Assembly: GCF_004355185.1 (NCBI RefSeq)
Contig: NZ_CP037922.1
Location: 1,984,001-2,048,000, forward strand
DNA length: 64,000 nucleotides
Origin: Hymenobacter radiodurans
GTDB lineage: Bacteria; Bacteroidota; Bacteroidia; Cytophagales; Hymenobacteraceae
Direction of reading: 5' to 3'
The position numbers were made by a program, and so were the translations under genes. Positions 19,171-28,885 of this stretch are shown here, piece after piece (within the stretch, counting starts at the first letter, position 1; each line of letters starts with the position of its first letter). The notes under the pieces were generated by a model. The model was not told the DNA's origin. It did not search any database and was given only the letters and a program-made list of their open reading frames with translations.

Positions 19171-20625
19171 CTATGCTTGGATGGCGTTGCCGAATAAGGT
19201 GCTAGCAGTGCAGTCGTGCACCAGCACGTTCACATAATCGCCTTTCTGGAAGGTTTGTTTTGGGAAGAGAACCACTTTGTTTTGGTCGTTGCGACCACTC
19301 AGAAACTCATCAGAGCGCTTGGAAAAGCCTTCGACTAACACCTTGTGTACTTGCCCAATGGCGCGTTGATTGCGGATGAGATTATGCTTTTGCTGAACCG
19401 CAATGACTTCGGCTAGGCGTCGCTTTTTTACCTCCAGCGGCACATCATCTTCCAACTTGCGAGCGGCCAGGGTGCCGGGACGCTCCGAGTAGAAGAACAT
19501 ATAGGCCATATCATATTGCACTTGCTCCATCAGGCTAAGCGTATCCTGATGCTCCTCCTCCGTTTCTGAGCAGAAACCCGAAATCATATCGGTGCTGATG
19601 GCACAGTCTTCGCCCAGAATGCGGCGGATGGCCTGCACCCGATCTTCGTACCACGCGCGGTCGTAAGTGCGGTTCATCAGCTTGAGTACCCGGGAGTTAC
19701 CGCTTTGGGCAGGCAAGTGAATGTAGTTGCAGATGTTATCGTACCGAGCCATGGTGTACAGTACCTCGTCGGTAATGTCTTTGGGGTGAGACGTAGAAAA
19801 GCGTACCCGTAACTCGGGGCTTAGCAATGCCACGCGCTCCAGTAGTTGGGCGAAGTTTACTTGCTCCAAGCCATCTTCCGAAGCCCATTTGTAGCTGTCC
19901 ACGTTCTGGCCCAGCATGGTAACTTCTTTGTAACCAGCAGCAAGTAAGTCGCGACACTCCTGCACGATGCTGTGCGCATCGCGGCTACGCTCGCGGCCGC
20001 GGGTGAAGGGCACGACGCAGAAGGAGCACATATTGTCGCATCCGCGCATGATGCTCACGAAGGCTGATACTCCGTTGGAGTTCAAGCGTACCGGCGTGAT
20101 ATCGGCGTACGTTTCCTCACGGGAAAGCAGCACGTTCACTGCTTTTTGCCCCCCATCTACTTCCTGAATCAGGCGGGGCAAGTCACGGTACGCATCAGGC
20201 CCTACCACGAGGTCTACAATCTTTTCCTCTTCTAAGAACTTGGTTTTCAGGCGCTCAGCCATGCAGCCGAGCACGCCAACCAGCAAGCCGGGGTTGCGCT
20301 TCTTATGTCCGTTAATCTGGGAAAGGCGCATGCGCACCGTCTGCTCGGCTTTTTCCCGAATAGAGCAGGTGTTAAGCAACACCAAATCAGCGCCTTCTAG
20401 TTGTTCTGTGGTGTCAAATCCTTCCTGAAACAGGATAGAGGACACGATTTCGGAGTCAGAAAAATTCATCTGACAACCATAGCTTTCAATATAAAGCTTG
20501 CGCTGCCGGCCAGTGCTGGTAGCGGCGCTTACCCGAACCTCACCGCTGGGGGTATGGGCGTGATCAGCGGGGGCGGTGGGAGCCGGAGTATCTAGAAAGT
20601 CGAGAGTAAGAATGGGCTGCGACAT
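19171..20625 (-). CDS. miaB: tRNA-2-methylthio-N6-dimethylallyladenosine synthase MiaB
   Basis: A radical-SAM enzyme adding a methylthio group to i6A37 of tRNAs. The N-terminal MTTase domain ([17 protein letters not shown]) binds the auxiliary iron-sulfur cluster; the radical-SAM motif CDNMCSFC is near residue 200; a C-terminal TRAM domain ends the protein. The ATG at 20625 ([14 protein letters not shown]) is preferred over the TTG nine bases upstream. Length 484 residues. MiaE, which hydroxylates the same modified base, is also encoded at 40748, so this organism probably makes ms2io6A. Confidence 0.95.
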   Translation of the reverse strand: MSQPILTLDFLDTPAPTAPADHAHTPSGEVRVSAATSTGRQRKLYIESYGCQMNFSDSEIVSSILFQEGFDTTEQLEGADLVLLNTCSIREKAEQTVRMRLSQINGHKKRNPGLLVGVLGCMAERLKTKFLEEEKIVDLVVGPDAYRDLPRLIQEVDGGQKAVNVLLSREETYADITPVRLNSNGVSAFVSIMRGCDNMCSFCVVPFTRGRERSRDAHSIVQECRDLLAAGYKEVTMLGQNVDSYKWASEDGLEQVNFAQLLERVALLSPELRVRFSTSHPKDITDEVLYTMARYDNICNYIHLPAQSGNSRVLKLMNRTYDRAWYEDRVQAIRRILGEDCAISTDMISGFCSETEEEHQDTLSLMEQVQYDMAYMFFYSERPGTLAARKLEDDVPLEVKKRRLAEVIAVQQKHNLIRNQRAIGQVHKVLVEGFSKRSDEFLSGRNDQNKVVLFPKQTFQKGDYVNVLVHDCTASTLFGNAIQA

Positions 20626-20650
20626 AGCGGTCAAACACGAATAAGGAGGG

Positions 20651-20658
20651 CAAAGGTA
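20651..20658 (-). promoter_or_regulatory. -7 box of miaB promoter
   Basis: TACCTTTG on the minus strand, 25 bases before the miaB ATG. It suggests that the run miaB to secG can be transcribed from here. Confidence 0.5.
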
Positions 20659-20775
20659 GGCCTTTTAGGCTTAAAATGACAGAATGGCAGAGATTAGAAT
20701 GCGTAAGATTTGGGCTCTTTTGCAAAGAGCACTCACCTAAAAACAATCTATTGTGCCTTGTCGTGCATCAGGCTG

Positions 20776-22050
20776 CTAAACAATCTGAGCGCCTAAAACC
20801 TCTAGCATCGCCTTTGCCTTTAATAGGCACTCATCATATTCAAGCTCCGGAACTGAATCGTAGGTGATGGCAGAGCCAGCCTGAAAAGAGAGGTACCCCG
20901 TGGCGGCGTTGAATTGAAGGCTGCGAATGACCACGTTGAAATCGAAGTCGCCGGAGGGCCAGATAACGCCGAGGCTGCCACTGTAAAGACCCCGGCGGCT
21001 ATGCTCATACTGCTCAATGAGTTGCATGGCCCTGATCTTGGGGGCGCCCGTCATAGAACCCATCGGAAAAGTGGCACGCAGGATGTCGACAAAGTCGCAT
21101 TCGGGCCGGCGCCGGGCTTGCACGGTTGAAATCATCTGCCAGACGTGGCGGAAGCTATAAAGGCCGAATAGCTCAGGCACTTGCACCGAACCGGTAACAG
21201 CCACTCGGGCAAGGTCGTTGCGTACCAAATCCACAATCATCAGATTTTCAGCTTGTTCTTTCTCATTGTGGCGCAACTGCTGTCGCAATTCTTCATCTTC
21301 CTCAGCTGTCAGGCCACGGCGGATTGTGCCTTTAATAGGTTGAGAAAGAAGTACATCGTGTTGCTGCCGCAGAAAGCGCTCGGGCGACGCACATAGTAAG
21401 TACCGATCCTGCCATTTATAGAACCCAGCAAAAGGGGTAGGCGACGCTGCATTAAGCTGTAGGAAGGTTGAAACAGGCTCAATAGCAACGTGCTCAGCGT
21501 AAAACTCCTGACAGAGATTTAGCTCGTACACTTCGCCATTCAGAATGTCTTCCTGAATAGCCGCTACGGCCGCGAGGTACTCAGCTTTTGGCATTCGGGC
21601 ACGCATTTGAGGCACCGAAGCTGTAGCATACGCTGGTACAGCAGTCGCTAAAATTTCATCTAAAATGCCCCCCAAGCCGTGAATCTCCACCGAATCTGAA
21701 CGCCAAATCACCCAGCTTTCAGGCTCAAAAAAATGAAGATTAGGGAAAGATAAGCCATCGAAATGGTGACTGTTGAGGTCTTCTATCTGATTCTTTAGTT
21801 CATAGCTTAAAATACCGCAACGAGGAGCATCGGTAGGGCGCCTCAGCCAAGCTCTCAACTCATTCAGACTAGTAGGTGCCGGTGCAGTAGCAGCACGCAC
21901 ACCGAGCAGCCGTGAAAAAGCCCCCTGCGGATAATTTAGGTCATTAGATTCGTAATAGGCGCAGTACGCAAAGCGGGCAGCCCAATGCAAGGCTTTGGCC
22001 CGAAACTCAGCGGGCGTTATGGGCAAGCTAGACAGCGAAACGATTATCAC
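20776..22050 (-). CDS. pabB: Aminodeoxychorismate/anthranilate synthase component I-like protein
   Basis: A chorismate-binding enzyme of the PabB/TrpE family. The C-terminal half has the signature DLVRNDLARVA, FPMGSMTGAPKIRAMQLIEQYE, GLYSGSLGVI and FQAGSAITYDSVPELEYDEC. PabB with a glutaminase partner makes 4-amino-4-deoxychorismate for folate; no partner gene is adjacent. The GTG at 22050 is chosen because a TACTTTTG promoter box ends 4 bases before it; the TTG at 22092 would lie upstream of that box. The pabB assignment over trpE rests on the stand-alone context and moderate length (424 residues). Confidence 0.82.
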   Translation of the reverse strand: MIIVSLSSLPITPAEFRAKALHWAARFAYCAYYESNDLNYPQGAFSRLLGVRAATAPAPTSLNELRAWLRRPTDAPRCGILSYELKNQIEDLNSHHFDGLSFPNLHFFEPESWVIWRSDSVEIHGLGGILDEILATAVPAYATASVPQMRARMPKAEYLAAVAAIQEDILNGEVYELNLCQEFYAEHVAIEPVSTFLQLNAASPTPFAGFYKWQDRYLLCASPERFLRQQHDVLLSQPIKGTIRRGLTAEEDEELRQQLRHNEKEQAENLMIVDLVRNDLARVAVTGSVQVPELFGLYSFRHVWQMISTVQARRRPECDFVDILRATFPMGSMTGAPKIRAMQLIEQYEHSRRGLYSGSLGVIWPSGDFDFNVVIRSLQFNAATGYLSFQAGSAITYDSVPELEYDECLLKAKAMLEVLGAQIV

Positions 22051-22054
22051 AGAG

Positions 22055-22062
22055 CAAAAGTA
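22055..22062 (-). promoter_or_regulatory. -7 box just before the pabB start
   Basis: TACTTTTG-N4-GTG on the minus strand. It lies inside the longer ORF that begins at TTG 22092, which argues for the downstream GTG start and a leaderless message. Confidence 0.45.
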
Positions 22063-22084
22063 AGGGTCGTGAACGCTTGTGGTC

Positions 22085-23620
22085 TTAACCAAGCTCCGCC
22101 AGAGCCACTTTGGCCTTCATGTCTGTGCTGTTTTTGTACTCGTGCTTGGGATACTGAAGCGCCTGCCGGAAATATTTCCGAGCAAGCTCCGTCTGACCTG
22201 CCGATTGGTACAAATATCCAAGCTGCAAGGCAGCCTGGGGGGCAAAATAGTAGGGTGCCTGGCCTTTGGATAGCGCAATTGTGCGAGCGTAGAAGTACCG
22301 GGCCGAATCTAGTTGGTTGAGGCCATGATAGGCACGGGCGCGGCGGTATGGTGCTTCTAATTGGTCGCGTAGCGTGCTTTTATTACTGGCATCAAACGAT
22401 TTAAGTGTTGTGAGAGCTTCCTGATAATAGCCGCCATCAAGCTGGAGACGGGCGCGAGTGAGGACAGGATGCAGGGGGCTTTTTTCCTCAAAAAAACGCT
22501 GCGCATACGTGTCTTCTTCAACTACGGTGCGGCCGCCGGTAGCTATCTGCTGTCGGTAATGGGTAGCAGCAGAATGTTTGTCCCCAAGCCAAGCAGCCAG
22601 ATAAAGCTTGAAAGCGGCCGCCTTCCGATAGTGCTGCCCGCGGTAAAGCTGTAAAAACTTCAAGTTTTCGCGTTCGGAAGCAGCAAACTGTCCCTGATAA
22701 AGCAGTAAGTCGGCCGCCATGTGGTGCAAATAGGCTACCGGCAAATAAGCTGGGCCAGCGGGGCGGGCCTGGAAAGCGGCCAGAGCACGGTCGGTGCGGT
22801 GTAGCTTCTTGTTCTGGCTGATAACCAAAAAGGTAAGAAGTAAGTTGTCTGGCTGTTGCGTAGCCAAACGTGTAACTAGCTGAGTCGTTTCGCTGCTGCG
22901 CCGATAGTAGGTTTCTTCTACCAACGCCAGAATAAGCTGGCTTTCCAACTGAAAATCGTGAGGCCGCTGGGCCGCCGCGCGTAAGTGCTGCAAGCCAGAG
23001 TCAACGCTGCCACTCAAACCAAGCAGCCGTAAAAACCAGCGGTAACCCTCAGGCAAGGAGCCGATAGCAAAATCCAACATACCCAATGATTTGCGGGCTG
23101 GTAAAAAGTTTGGATAACGCTTCGCAACCGCTTGCATCTGCTGGTACGCTTGCCGCAGATTCCAGGCGCCCTGAACTTCATGTTCAAAAACAACCTGTAA
23201 CACCGCCTGATGAAGCCGAAGCTGGGCACTTGAGTAGTCGCGCAGTGGCCCTTGGGGGGCTTTTTCTATCGTTTTCAGCCGCTGATTCTGCGCATCTATC
23301 ACGCCGGAGTAGCGCTTAGCATCTTGGCTGATTAGTATTTCCACCATCTCCAGACAATCAGTGACCAGCATGGTGCCGGCGCTGTTTGGATCTTCCGCCC
23401 GTAGCAGGGCACGGGCGGCGGGTACGCGCAGTTTCATCACTTCAGCGTACGCACGGGCTTGTGAGGGTGTCAGCGTTGAAGGTGGCGGCAGGGTGGCCGA
23501 TAATAATTGTAGAGGCTCACCAAGGCAAGCACAAAAGGTAGCAGCAGACAACAGCAGTACTAAGAATAGCCTCTGCACTCCTCTGCATAACCAAATGCGC
23601 TTATCCGCTAGAAATTTCAT
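22085..23620 (-). CDS. Secreted tetratricopeptide-repeat protein
   Basis: A 511-residue protein with an N-terminal hydrophobic signal (VQRLFLVLLLSAATFCACLG; the cysteines could make it a lipoprotein). The remainder is helical with repeated TPR-like A/G-L-x3-A patterns, clearest at the C-terminus (APYRRARAYHGLNQLDSARYFY and QAALQLGYLYQSAGQTELAR). Such proteins scaffold envelope complexes. No partner is identified. The gene ends just before the pabB start. Confidence 0.75.
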   Translation of the reverse strand: MKFLADKRIWLCRGVQRLFLVLLLSAATFCACLGEPLQLLSATLPPPSTLTPSQARAYAEVMKLRVPAARALLRAEDPNSAGTMLVTDCLEMVEILISQDAKRYSGVIDAQNQRLKTIEKAPQGPLRDYSSAQLRLHQAVLQVVFEHEVQGAWNLRQAYQQMQAVAKRYPNFLPARKSLGMLDFAIGSLPEGYRWFLRLLGLSGSVDSGLQHLRAAAQRPHDFQLESQLILALVEETYYRRSSETTQLVTRLATQQPDNLLLTFLVISQNKKLHRTDRALAAFQARPAGPAYLPVAYLHHMAADLLLYQGQFAASERENLKFLQLYRGQHYRKAAAFKLYLAAWLGDKHSAATHYRQQIATGGRTVVEEDTYAQRFFEEKSPLHPVLTRARLQLDGGYYQEALTTLKSFDASNKSTLRDQLEAPYRRARAYHGLNQLDSARYFYARTIALSKGQAPYYFAPQAALQLGYLYQSAGQTELARKYFRQALQYPKHEYKNSTDMKAKVALAELG

Positions 23621-23632
23621 GTGTACTTCAAC

Positions 23633-23664
23633 AAAAAAGGAACGACAGATGCCGTTCCTTTTTT
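23633..23664 (-). terminator. Terminator of the zinc-ribbon gene
   Basis: Hairpin GGAACGgc / gcCGTTCC with an A run before and a T run after, 22 bases beyond the zinc-ribbon stop codon. Confidence 0.85.
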
Positions 23665-23685
23665 AGTCAACTGAATAAAAGCGAA

Positions 23686-24435
23686 TTAAGCAGCTTTCAA
23701 GTCTACATCAGCCAAAACCCGTCCGCAGTGCTCGCACACGATGATCTTCTTGTGCGAGATGATGTCGGCCTGGCGCTGAGGGGGTACCGTGTTGAAGCAG
23801 CCACCGCAGGCATCACGCTTTACCGTCACCACGGCTAGGCCGTTGCGAACGTTACCGCGAATACGGGTGTAAGCCATGAGCAGACGCTCCTCGATAGGCT
23901 TCACAGCCCCATCGCGCTCCGTCATGAGCTTCTTCTCGTCGGCTTCGCTTTCACCTACAATGGTTTGCAGTTCGCCCTGCTTGTTTGCTAAGTCTTTGCG
24001 ACGCTCATCGAGGCGTTGCTTAGTGCCGGCGATGTCGTTGTTCTTTTGCTCAATCTGGTATTGAGCTTCTTTAATTTTCTTCTCGGAGATCTGAATTTCT
24101 AGGCGCTGCAACTCAATTTCCTTGGCAATTGCCTCGTACTCACGGTTGTTACGCACGTTTTGCTGCTGCTCCTCATACTTGCGAATAAGACCTTCAGCAT
24201 CTTTCGCAGCCTGCTTGCGCTGCTTGATCTGGTCATTAAGCCCCGAGATTTCCTCGTCAAACTTGCCTACACGCACTTCGTAGCCAATAATCTCGTCTTC
24301 TAAGTCACGGACTTCCTCAGGCAAGTCGCCGCGCACGCGCCGAATTTCATCGAGCTGCGAATCAATGCGCTGTAGGTTCAAAAGGGCCTCCAGCTTGTTG
24401 GCAACGGGGGTTTCCGCGGTAGGGTTAGAAGTCAT
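23686..24435 (-). CDS. Coiled-coil protein with C4-type zinc ribbon
   Basis: A 249-residue protein. Residues about 15-180 form a long coiled coil (RIDSQLDEIRRVRGDLPEEV, EIQLQRLEIQISEKKIKEAQ). The C-terminus is a C4 zinc ribbon with CGGC and CEHC knuckles separated by about 22 residues. Relatives bind nucleic acid or act in cell-cycle proteins and are often next to the Nif3-like gene, as here, where the two overlap by 11 bases. A -7 box at 24475-24482 within the end of the Nif3-like gene may give extra transcription. Confidence 0.88.
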   Translation of the reverse strand: MTSNPTAETPVANKLEALLNLQRIDSQLDEIRRVRGDLPEEVRDLEDEIIGYEVRVGKFDEEISGLNDQIKQRKQAAKDAEGLIRKYEEQQQNVRNNREYEAIAKEIELQRLEIQISEKKIKEAQYQIEQKNNDIAGTKQRLDERRKDLANKQGELQTIVGESEADEKKLMTERDGAVKPIEERLLMAYTRIRGNVRNGLAVVTVKRDACGGCFNTVPPQRQADIISHKKIIVCEHCGRVLADVDLKAA

Positions 24436-25525
24436 AACGGACGGGGTTGGTGAGGGTCTCTGCGATTAAGACCGCAAAAGTACTCGAAAACGTTGAGGTT
24501 AGCAATTCCTGGAATAGCTCACTGGTGAATTGTTCGCTCTCAAAATGGCCTACATCGCAGAGCAGTAAATCGCCTTCCGGACCAAAAAACTCATGGTACT
24601 TCAAATCGCCGGTTACGTAGGCGTCAGCGCCAGCAGCCCGAGCTTTGTTTAAAAGAAAGCTACCGGCTCCCCCGCACAAAGCCACCCGCCGGATAGGCCG
24701 GCCGAAATCGGTGTGTTTCACAACTGGTACGCCTAGAATAGTGCGTAGCTGCTGCCGAAACGCTGCTGGTGATAGCTCTTGGAGTAAGTCGCCAATCATA
24801 CCAGCGCCTACATCCTGGTTTTCGTTTTCGAGCTTGACTATTTCGTAGGCCACTTCCTCGTAGGGGTGGGCCTGGCGCAGGGCCCGAAGCACAGTTTTCT
24901 GCCGGTGCAGGGGCAGCAGCACTTCTACCCGCTGCTCAGGAGTGGTTTCGGGTTGGCCTGGTTGTCCCTGAAAAGGCTGGGTAGCCGAACCAGGCGTGAA
25001 AGTGCCTACACCATCGGAGCGAAAGCTGCAGTCGGAATAGTCGCCGATTTGGCCGGCACCGGCTTGATAGAGAGCTTGTAAAACCGCATCGGTATGCGTT
25101 GGCGGCACATAGGTAATCAGCTTGGCCAGATTGCCGCTCGTGGGGGCCAAAATGCGTAGCTGCTGCAAGCCAAGCTTCTCACCAAGCTTGCGATTTACGC
25201 CGTGGCGCACGTTATCTAGGTTGGTGTGGGCCGCGTAGATGGCAATGTCATTTTTCAGCGCCTTTAATAGAGTCCGCTCCACTTCCGTAGCGCCGGTCAG
25301 GCTTTTGAGGGGACGAAAAATGACCGGATGATGGGCCACTACTACGTTGCAACCCCGTTTTAGAGCCTCATCGAGAACGGCTAGGGTGCAATCGAGGGCA
25401 ATCAGGACGCCTTTGATTTCGGCCTGTGGATCACCGCATTGCAGGCCCGCATTGTCATACGATTCTTGATAGGCGAGGGGCGCCGCCGTTTCGAGGGCGC
25501 GGGCAAGGTCAGCGACGATAGGCAT
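24425..25525 (-). CDS. Nif3-like dinuclear metal-centre protein
   Basis: A 366-residue Nif3/DUF34 protein. Metal-ligand segments are visible: VVAHHPVIF near residue 65, AAHTNLDN near residue 105, and the C-terminal CDVGHFESEQF. The central insertion (about residues 125-240) is the PII-like domain seen in longer bacterial members. The ATG at 25525 (MPIVADLARALE) fits the family; the longer frame reads into a tandem repeat. It overlaps the zinc-ribbon gene. Recent work links the family to GTP cyclohydrolase or metal homeostasis, but its role here is unproven. Confidence 0.9.
   Translation of the reverse strand: MPIVADLARALETAAPLAYQESYDNAGLQCGDPQAEIKGVLIALDCTLAVLDEALKRGCNVVVAHHPVIFRPLKSLTGATEVERTLLKALKNDIAIYAAHTNLDNVRHGVNRKLGEKLGLQQLRILAPTSGNLAKLITYVPPTHTDAVLQALYQAGAGQIGDYSDCSFRSDGVGTFTPGSATQPFQGQPGQPETTPEQRVEVLLPLHRQKTVLRALRQAHPYEEVAYEIVKLENENQDVGAGMIGDLLQELSPAAFRQQLRTILGVPVVKHTDFGRPIRRVALCGGAGSFLLNKARAAGADAYVTGDLKYHEFFGPEGDLLLCDVGHFESEQFTSELFQELLTSTFSSTFAVLIAETLTNPVRYDF
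24475..24482 (-). promoter_or_regulatory. -7 box upstream of the zinc-ribbon gene
   Basis: TACTTTTG on the minus strand, 39 bases before the ATG and inside the end of the Nif3-like coding region. Confidence 0.4.
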
Positions 25526-25539
25526 TTTGCTTAATGGAA

Positions 25540-25577
25540 AATGAGGCAATGAGGCAATGAGGCAATGAGGCAATGAG
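25540..25577. repeat. 8-base tandem repeat (AATGAGGC, about 4.5 copies)
   Basis: Directly upstream of the Nif3-like start codon the plus strand repeats AATGAGGC four times, followed by AATGAG. Such arrays can change copy number by slippage; here it would alter the 5' leader of the Nif3-like gene. Confidence 0.85.
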
Positions 25578-25703
25578 GGGGTGCGGGAGGTCGGATTAGC
25601 ACCTTATTCGGTGGGTTTTCTTAATCTGAACATATGAATCATAGGTTTCAATTGTCGCAAGTTGCGCTGGCCGCATCAATTCTTCATTATTCCTCATTGC
25701 AAC

Positions 25704-27467
25704 TCAGGCGGCGGGTAGCGTGAAGCGAAATGTGCTGCCCGAACCCAGTTCGCTTTCCACCCACAGCCGGCCACCTTGGGTGGTGATGAATTCGCGGGCG
25801 ATGCTCAGCCCCAGGCCGGAGCCGCCCCGGTAGCCGGCTTTGTCGGGAAGCTGGGCGAAGCGCTGGAAGATGCGCTCGTGGTGCTCGGCGGCAATGCCGG
25901 GGCCGTGGTCCTGCACGCTGACTTGCACCTGGTTGCCCACGGCCGCGGCGCGCACGGTGAGCGTTTCGTTGCTCGGTGAGTAGCGGATGGCGTTGGCCAG
26001 CAGGTTGATGAGCACCCAAGTGGTTTTCTCCACGTCGGCGCGGGCGGCGGGCAAGTCGGGGGGCAATTGCAGGTCGAGGCGGAGGCGCTTGTCGTCGAGC
26101 TGGGCCTGCACCGTAGCCGTAGCGTAGTGCACCACGTCAGTCAGGCTAGTGGCCCGCACGTCCAGCTGAATGCCCGCCCCGCTGTCGAGGCGCGACACGG
26201 CGAGCAGCTCGCCCACCATGCGTTGCAGGCGCTGGGTTTCCTGGCGGATACTGGCCGTGATGCGCAGGCGCTCCTCGGCGGGCAGGCGCTCATCCAGCAG
26301 CAGCTTAAGGTTGATATTCATGCTGGATAAGGGCGTTTTCAGCTCGTGCGAAACCGTTGCCAGGAAGTTGGACTTCACCTGATCCAGGCGCTTGAAGTCG
26401 GAAACGTTGCGCAGCGTAAGAATTTGCCCCACAAACTCCACCTGGTCAAGAGCTTGGTTGAAGGAAACCAGGTCCTGCACGGCCGGGCGGTAATAGGCTT
26501 CTTCGCCGTTTTGGGTGATGGTGAGCAGGGGCGCATCGGCCGCAGCCGCCTCACGGCCGGGGGCGTCCAGGGGTTTGAGCAGCTCGCGCAGCAGGTCGTT
26601 TTGCTGGGCCACCTCGGCGGCTTGGCGGCCCACCAATTGCTCGACCGCCAAGCCCAGGAGCTGACAAGCCACGGGATTAGCCAGCAGTACGGTCCGGTTC
26701 TGGTCGAGCAGGAGCAGGCCCTCATCCAGGCTGTTCACGATGCTGGCCGCGCGGTTGCGCTCGGTCACGAGCTGGGCCAGCGTGGAGCTGCGGTAGTTGT
26801 TGAGCTGCACCAGCATCCGGTTGAATGCCTGGGCTACTCGCCCAAACTCGTCGCGGCTCCCCACCGGAATGGTCGCCGAAAAGTCTTGGTTCGTAGCGTG
26901 CTCGATGCTGGCTTGCAGCTGGCGTAAGGGCCCCACGGCTGCCTCCGGCACGCTCAGCACGAGCACCAGCGCCCCCAGCACGCTGAAGGCAATAAAAGCC
27001 AACAAGTAGCGGCCCGCCCGCGCTGCGGCGGCGTTGGCCCGGTCATTTTTACCCACCAGCGCATTCATGTTCAGCTCCATCATGCGGTGGGTTTGGCGAC
27101 GCAGCTGCCCTAGCGCGGCCGGGCGCGGCGGCGCGGCGGTGTTGTCAAAGAGGCGCTGGTAGTCGGCTAGGTGCTGGGTGAGGCTGTCCACCAGCTCCTG
27201 TTCGCCCGGCTCGGTGATGTTGCCAGCTTCGCGGGTGAGACTCCGTCGGAACTGCCGCAGGCCGTCCGCCGCGACCGAATCAACTTCCATCTGGTCGAGG
27301 GCCCGCAGCATCTGCTGACCCAGCTGGACGGAGTAGAAGTTGGCCTTCAGGATGTTGCGCGAGTTGCGGTCCAGGCGCTGCGTTGTGTAAAACGCGTACC
27401 CGCCCAGCGCCACCAGCAGGGTCAGCAGGGCCAGGAAACCGCAAGTAATCTTGGTTTTGACGGTCAT
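25704..27467 (-). CDS. Sensor histidine kinase with HAMP and PAS domains (kdp locus)
   Basis: A 587-residue membrane histidine kinase. The start at 27467 (MTVKTKITCGFLALL) opens transmembrane helix 1. A periplasmic region spans about residues 30-155 and helix 2 about 156-178. HAMP follows, then a PAS domain (VNSLDEGLLLLDQNRTVLLA), the phosphorylated histidine in SHELKTPL, N box NLLANAIRYSP, G1 DHGPGIAAEHHERIF and G2 GGSGLGLSIA. It lies after the KdpD sensor gene, which lacks a kinase domain, so it probably supplies the kinase activity for the kdp system and phosphorylates the regulator at 35434. Confidence 0.9.
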   Translation of the reverse strand: MTVKTKITCGFLALLTLLVALGGYAFYTTQRLDRNSRNILKANFYSVQLGQQMLRALDQMEVDSVAADGLRQFRRSLTREAGNITEPGEQELVDSLTQHLADYQRLFDNTAAPPRPAALGQLRRQTHRMMELNMNALVGKNDRANAAAARAGRYLLAFIAFSVLGALVLVLSVPEAAVGPLRQLQASIEHATNQDFSATIPVGSRDEFGRVAQAFNRMLVQLNNYRSSTLAQLVTERNRAASIVNSLDEGLLLLDQNRTVLLANPVACQLLGLAVEQLVGRQAAEVAQQNDLLRELLKPLDAPGREAAAADAPLLTITQNGEEAYYRPAVQDLVSFNQALDQVEFVGQILTLRNVSDFKRLDQVKSNFLATVSHELKTPLSSMNINLKLLLDERLPAEERLRITASIRQETQRLQRMVGELLAVSRLDSGAGIQLDVRATSLTDVVHYATATVQAQLDDKRLRLDLQLPPDLPAARADVEKTTWVLINLLANAIRYSPSNETLTVRAAAVGNQVQVSVQDHGPGIAAEHHERIFQRFAQLPDKAGYRGGSGLGLSIAREFITTQGGRLWVESELGSGSTFRFTLPAA

Positions 27468-27667
27468 GACGCGTTGCTTAAGGAGGAATGAAGAAGGAGG
27501 AGCGAGGAATTCATAGCAGGCAGCCACATAAAAGCCCCCCAGCAGTGTTTTGGAGGTTTATCTTGCAAAATTTTCATTCCTCAAATCGGGGAAGAGTGAA
27601 GAATGGGAAATGGGGAATTCAGGTGTCGTCCCATACTTCCTTCTTCTTCATTCCTCAAGCCTTATTG

Positions 27668-28837
27668 TTAATAGGTCACTAAAAAAATATCCAGGTCCCA
27701 GTCGGCGCGGGCGACGGCGCGAATCAGGTCGGTGGTAATGCTCCGGCGGGTAATCCGCTCCCAACCGCTCTTCGCGCGCGTGACGCCGCACACGAGCAGG
27801 GTAACGTTCTTTTCGCGGGCGACGCGGGTAATGGTGCCCACCACGTCGTCGTCTTTCACCCGCAGAATGTGGGCGCCCAACTCGGTGGCCAGCTGAAGAT
27901 TATGCAGCAAGTGACGCTGGGTGGCCAGGTTAATCCGGTCGGCGGCTTCGTAGCCGGTCTGCACGTAGAGCACGTACCAGCCGGCCACCGAGAGCCGGTC
28001 GGCGAGGCGGGAGGTTTTGCGGATAATTTCGCGGGCGGCGGGGGCGTTGGAGTTGATGCAGGCCAGCAGGTAATCGGTGTTGCGGCGCTTAGGGGCCAGG
28101 GCCGCGGCGCCCCCGGCGTCGGACTCAATCTGCCGCTCCAGCAGCAGGGCCACCTCGCGCACGGCCAACTGCCGCAGCTGGAGCAGGTTTTCGGCCCGAA
28201 AAAAGTTCTGCAGCGCCGTAGGTACCTTCTGCGGCTCGTAGATTTTCCCCTCTTCGAGGCGGGCGCGCAGCTCGCCTACCGTCAGGTCTACGTTCACTAC
28301 CTCGTCGGCCTGCTTGAGTACCTGGTCGGGCACACGCTCGGTCACGTCGGTGCCGGTTATTTTGAGCACCTGGTCGTGCAGGCTCTCCAGGTGCTGCACA
28401 TTTACGGCCGTAATCACCGATATGCCGGCCTTTACCAGCTCTTCCACGTCCTGCCAGCGCTTCTCATTTTTGGAGCCTATCACGTTAGAGTGGGCCAGCT
28501 CATCCACCACAACCACCGCCGGCCAGCGCTGCACAATGGCCTGCACGTCCATTTCTTCGAGGGCGCGGCCTTTGTAAAACAGGGTTTTGCGCGGGACCAC
28601 GGGCAAATCGCGCAGCTGGGCTACGGTATCGGGGCGGTTGTGGGTTTCCACGTAGCCCAGCACCACATCCACGCCGTGCTGGCGCAACTCGCGGGCCTCC
28701 TGGAGCATGCGGTAGGTTTTGCCCACGCCCGCGGCCAGCCCCAGATACACCTTCAGGCGTCCGCGCCGCCGCTGCTGCACCAAGCGCAAAAACCGCTCGG
28801 CGGATTGGTCGCGCAGCTCGCCGTTGGGGGTTTCCAT
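27668..28837 (-). CDS. kdpD: KdpD N-terminal sensor protein without a kinase domain
   Basis: A 389-residue cytoplasmic protein equal to the KdpD sensor part only. It carries RGRLKVYLGLAAGVGKTYRML with Walker A GVGKT, VDELAHSN (Walker B-like) and NVQHLESLHD, then a universal-stress-type domain (about residues 245-380). The membrane helices and kinase core of full-length KdpD are absent, and a separate histidine kinase follows downstream. The split arrangement is known in Bacteroidota. It senses K+ limitation, possibly through cyclic di-AMP or nucleotide binding. Confidence 0.92.
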   Translation of the reverse strand: METPNGELRDQSAERFLRLVQQRRRGRLKVYLGLAAGVGKTYRMLQEARELRQHGVDVVLGYVETHNRPDTVAQLRDLPVVPRKTLFYKGRALEEMDVQAIVQRWPAVVVVDELAHSNVIGSKNEKRWQDVEELVKAGISVITAVNVQHLESLHDQVLKITGTDVTERVPDQVLKQADEVVNVDLTVGELRARLEEGKIYEPQKVPTALQNFFRAENLLQLRQLAVREVALLLERQIESDAGGAAALAPKRRNTDYLLACINSNAPAAREIIRKTSRLADRLSVAGWYVLYVQTGYEAADRINLATQRHLLHNLQLATELGAHILRVKDDDVVGTITRVAREKNVTLLVCGVTRAKSGWERITRRSITTDLIRAVARADWDLDIFLVTY

Positions 28838-28885
28838 CGTGAAGACCGGATCAGGTAGAGTGGGTGGGCGAGTGGCTTGCGCGGC

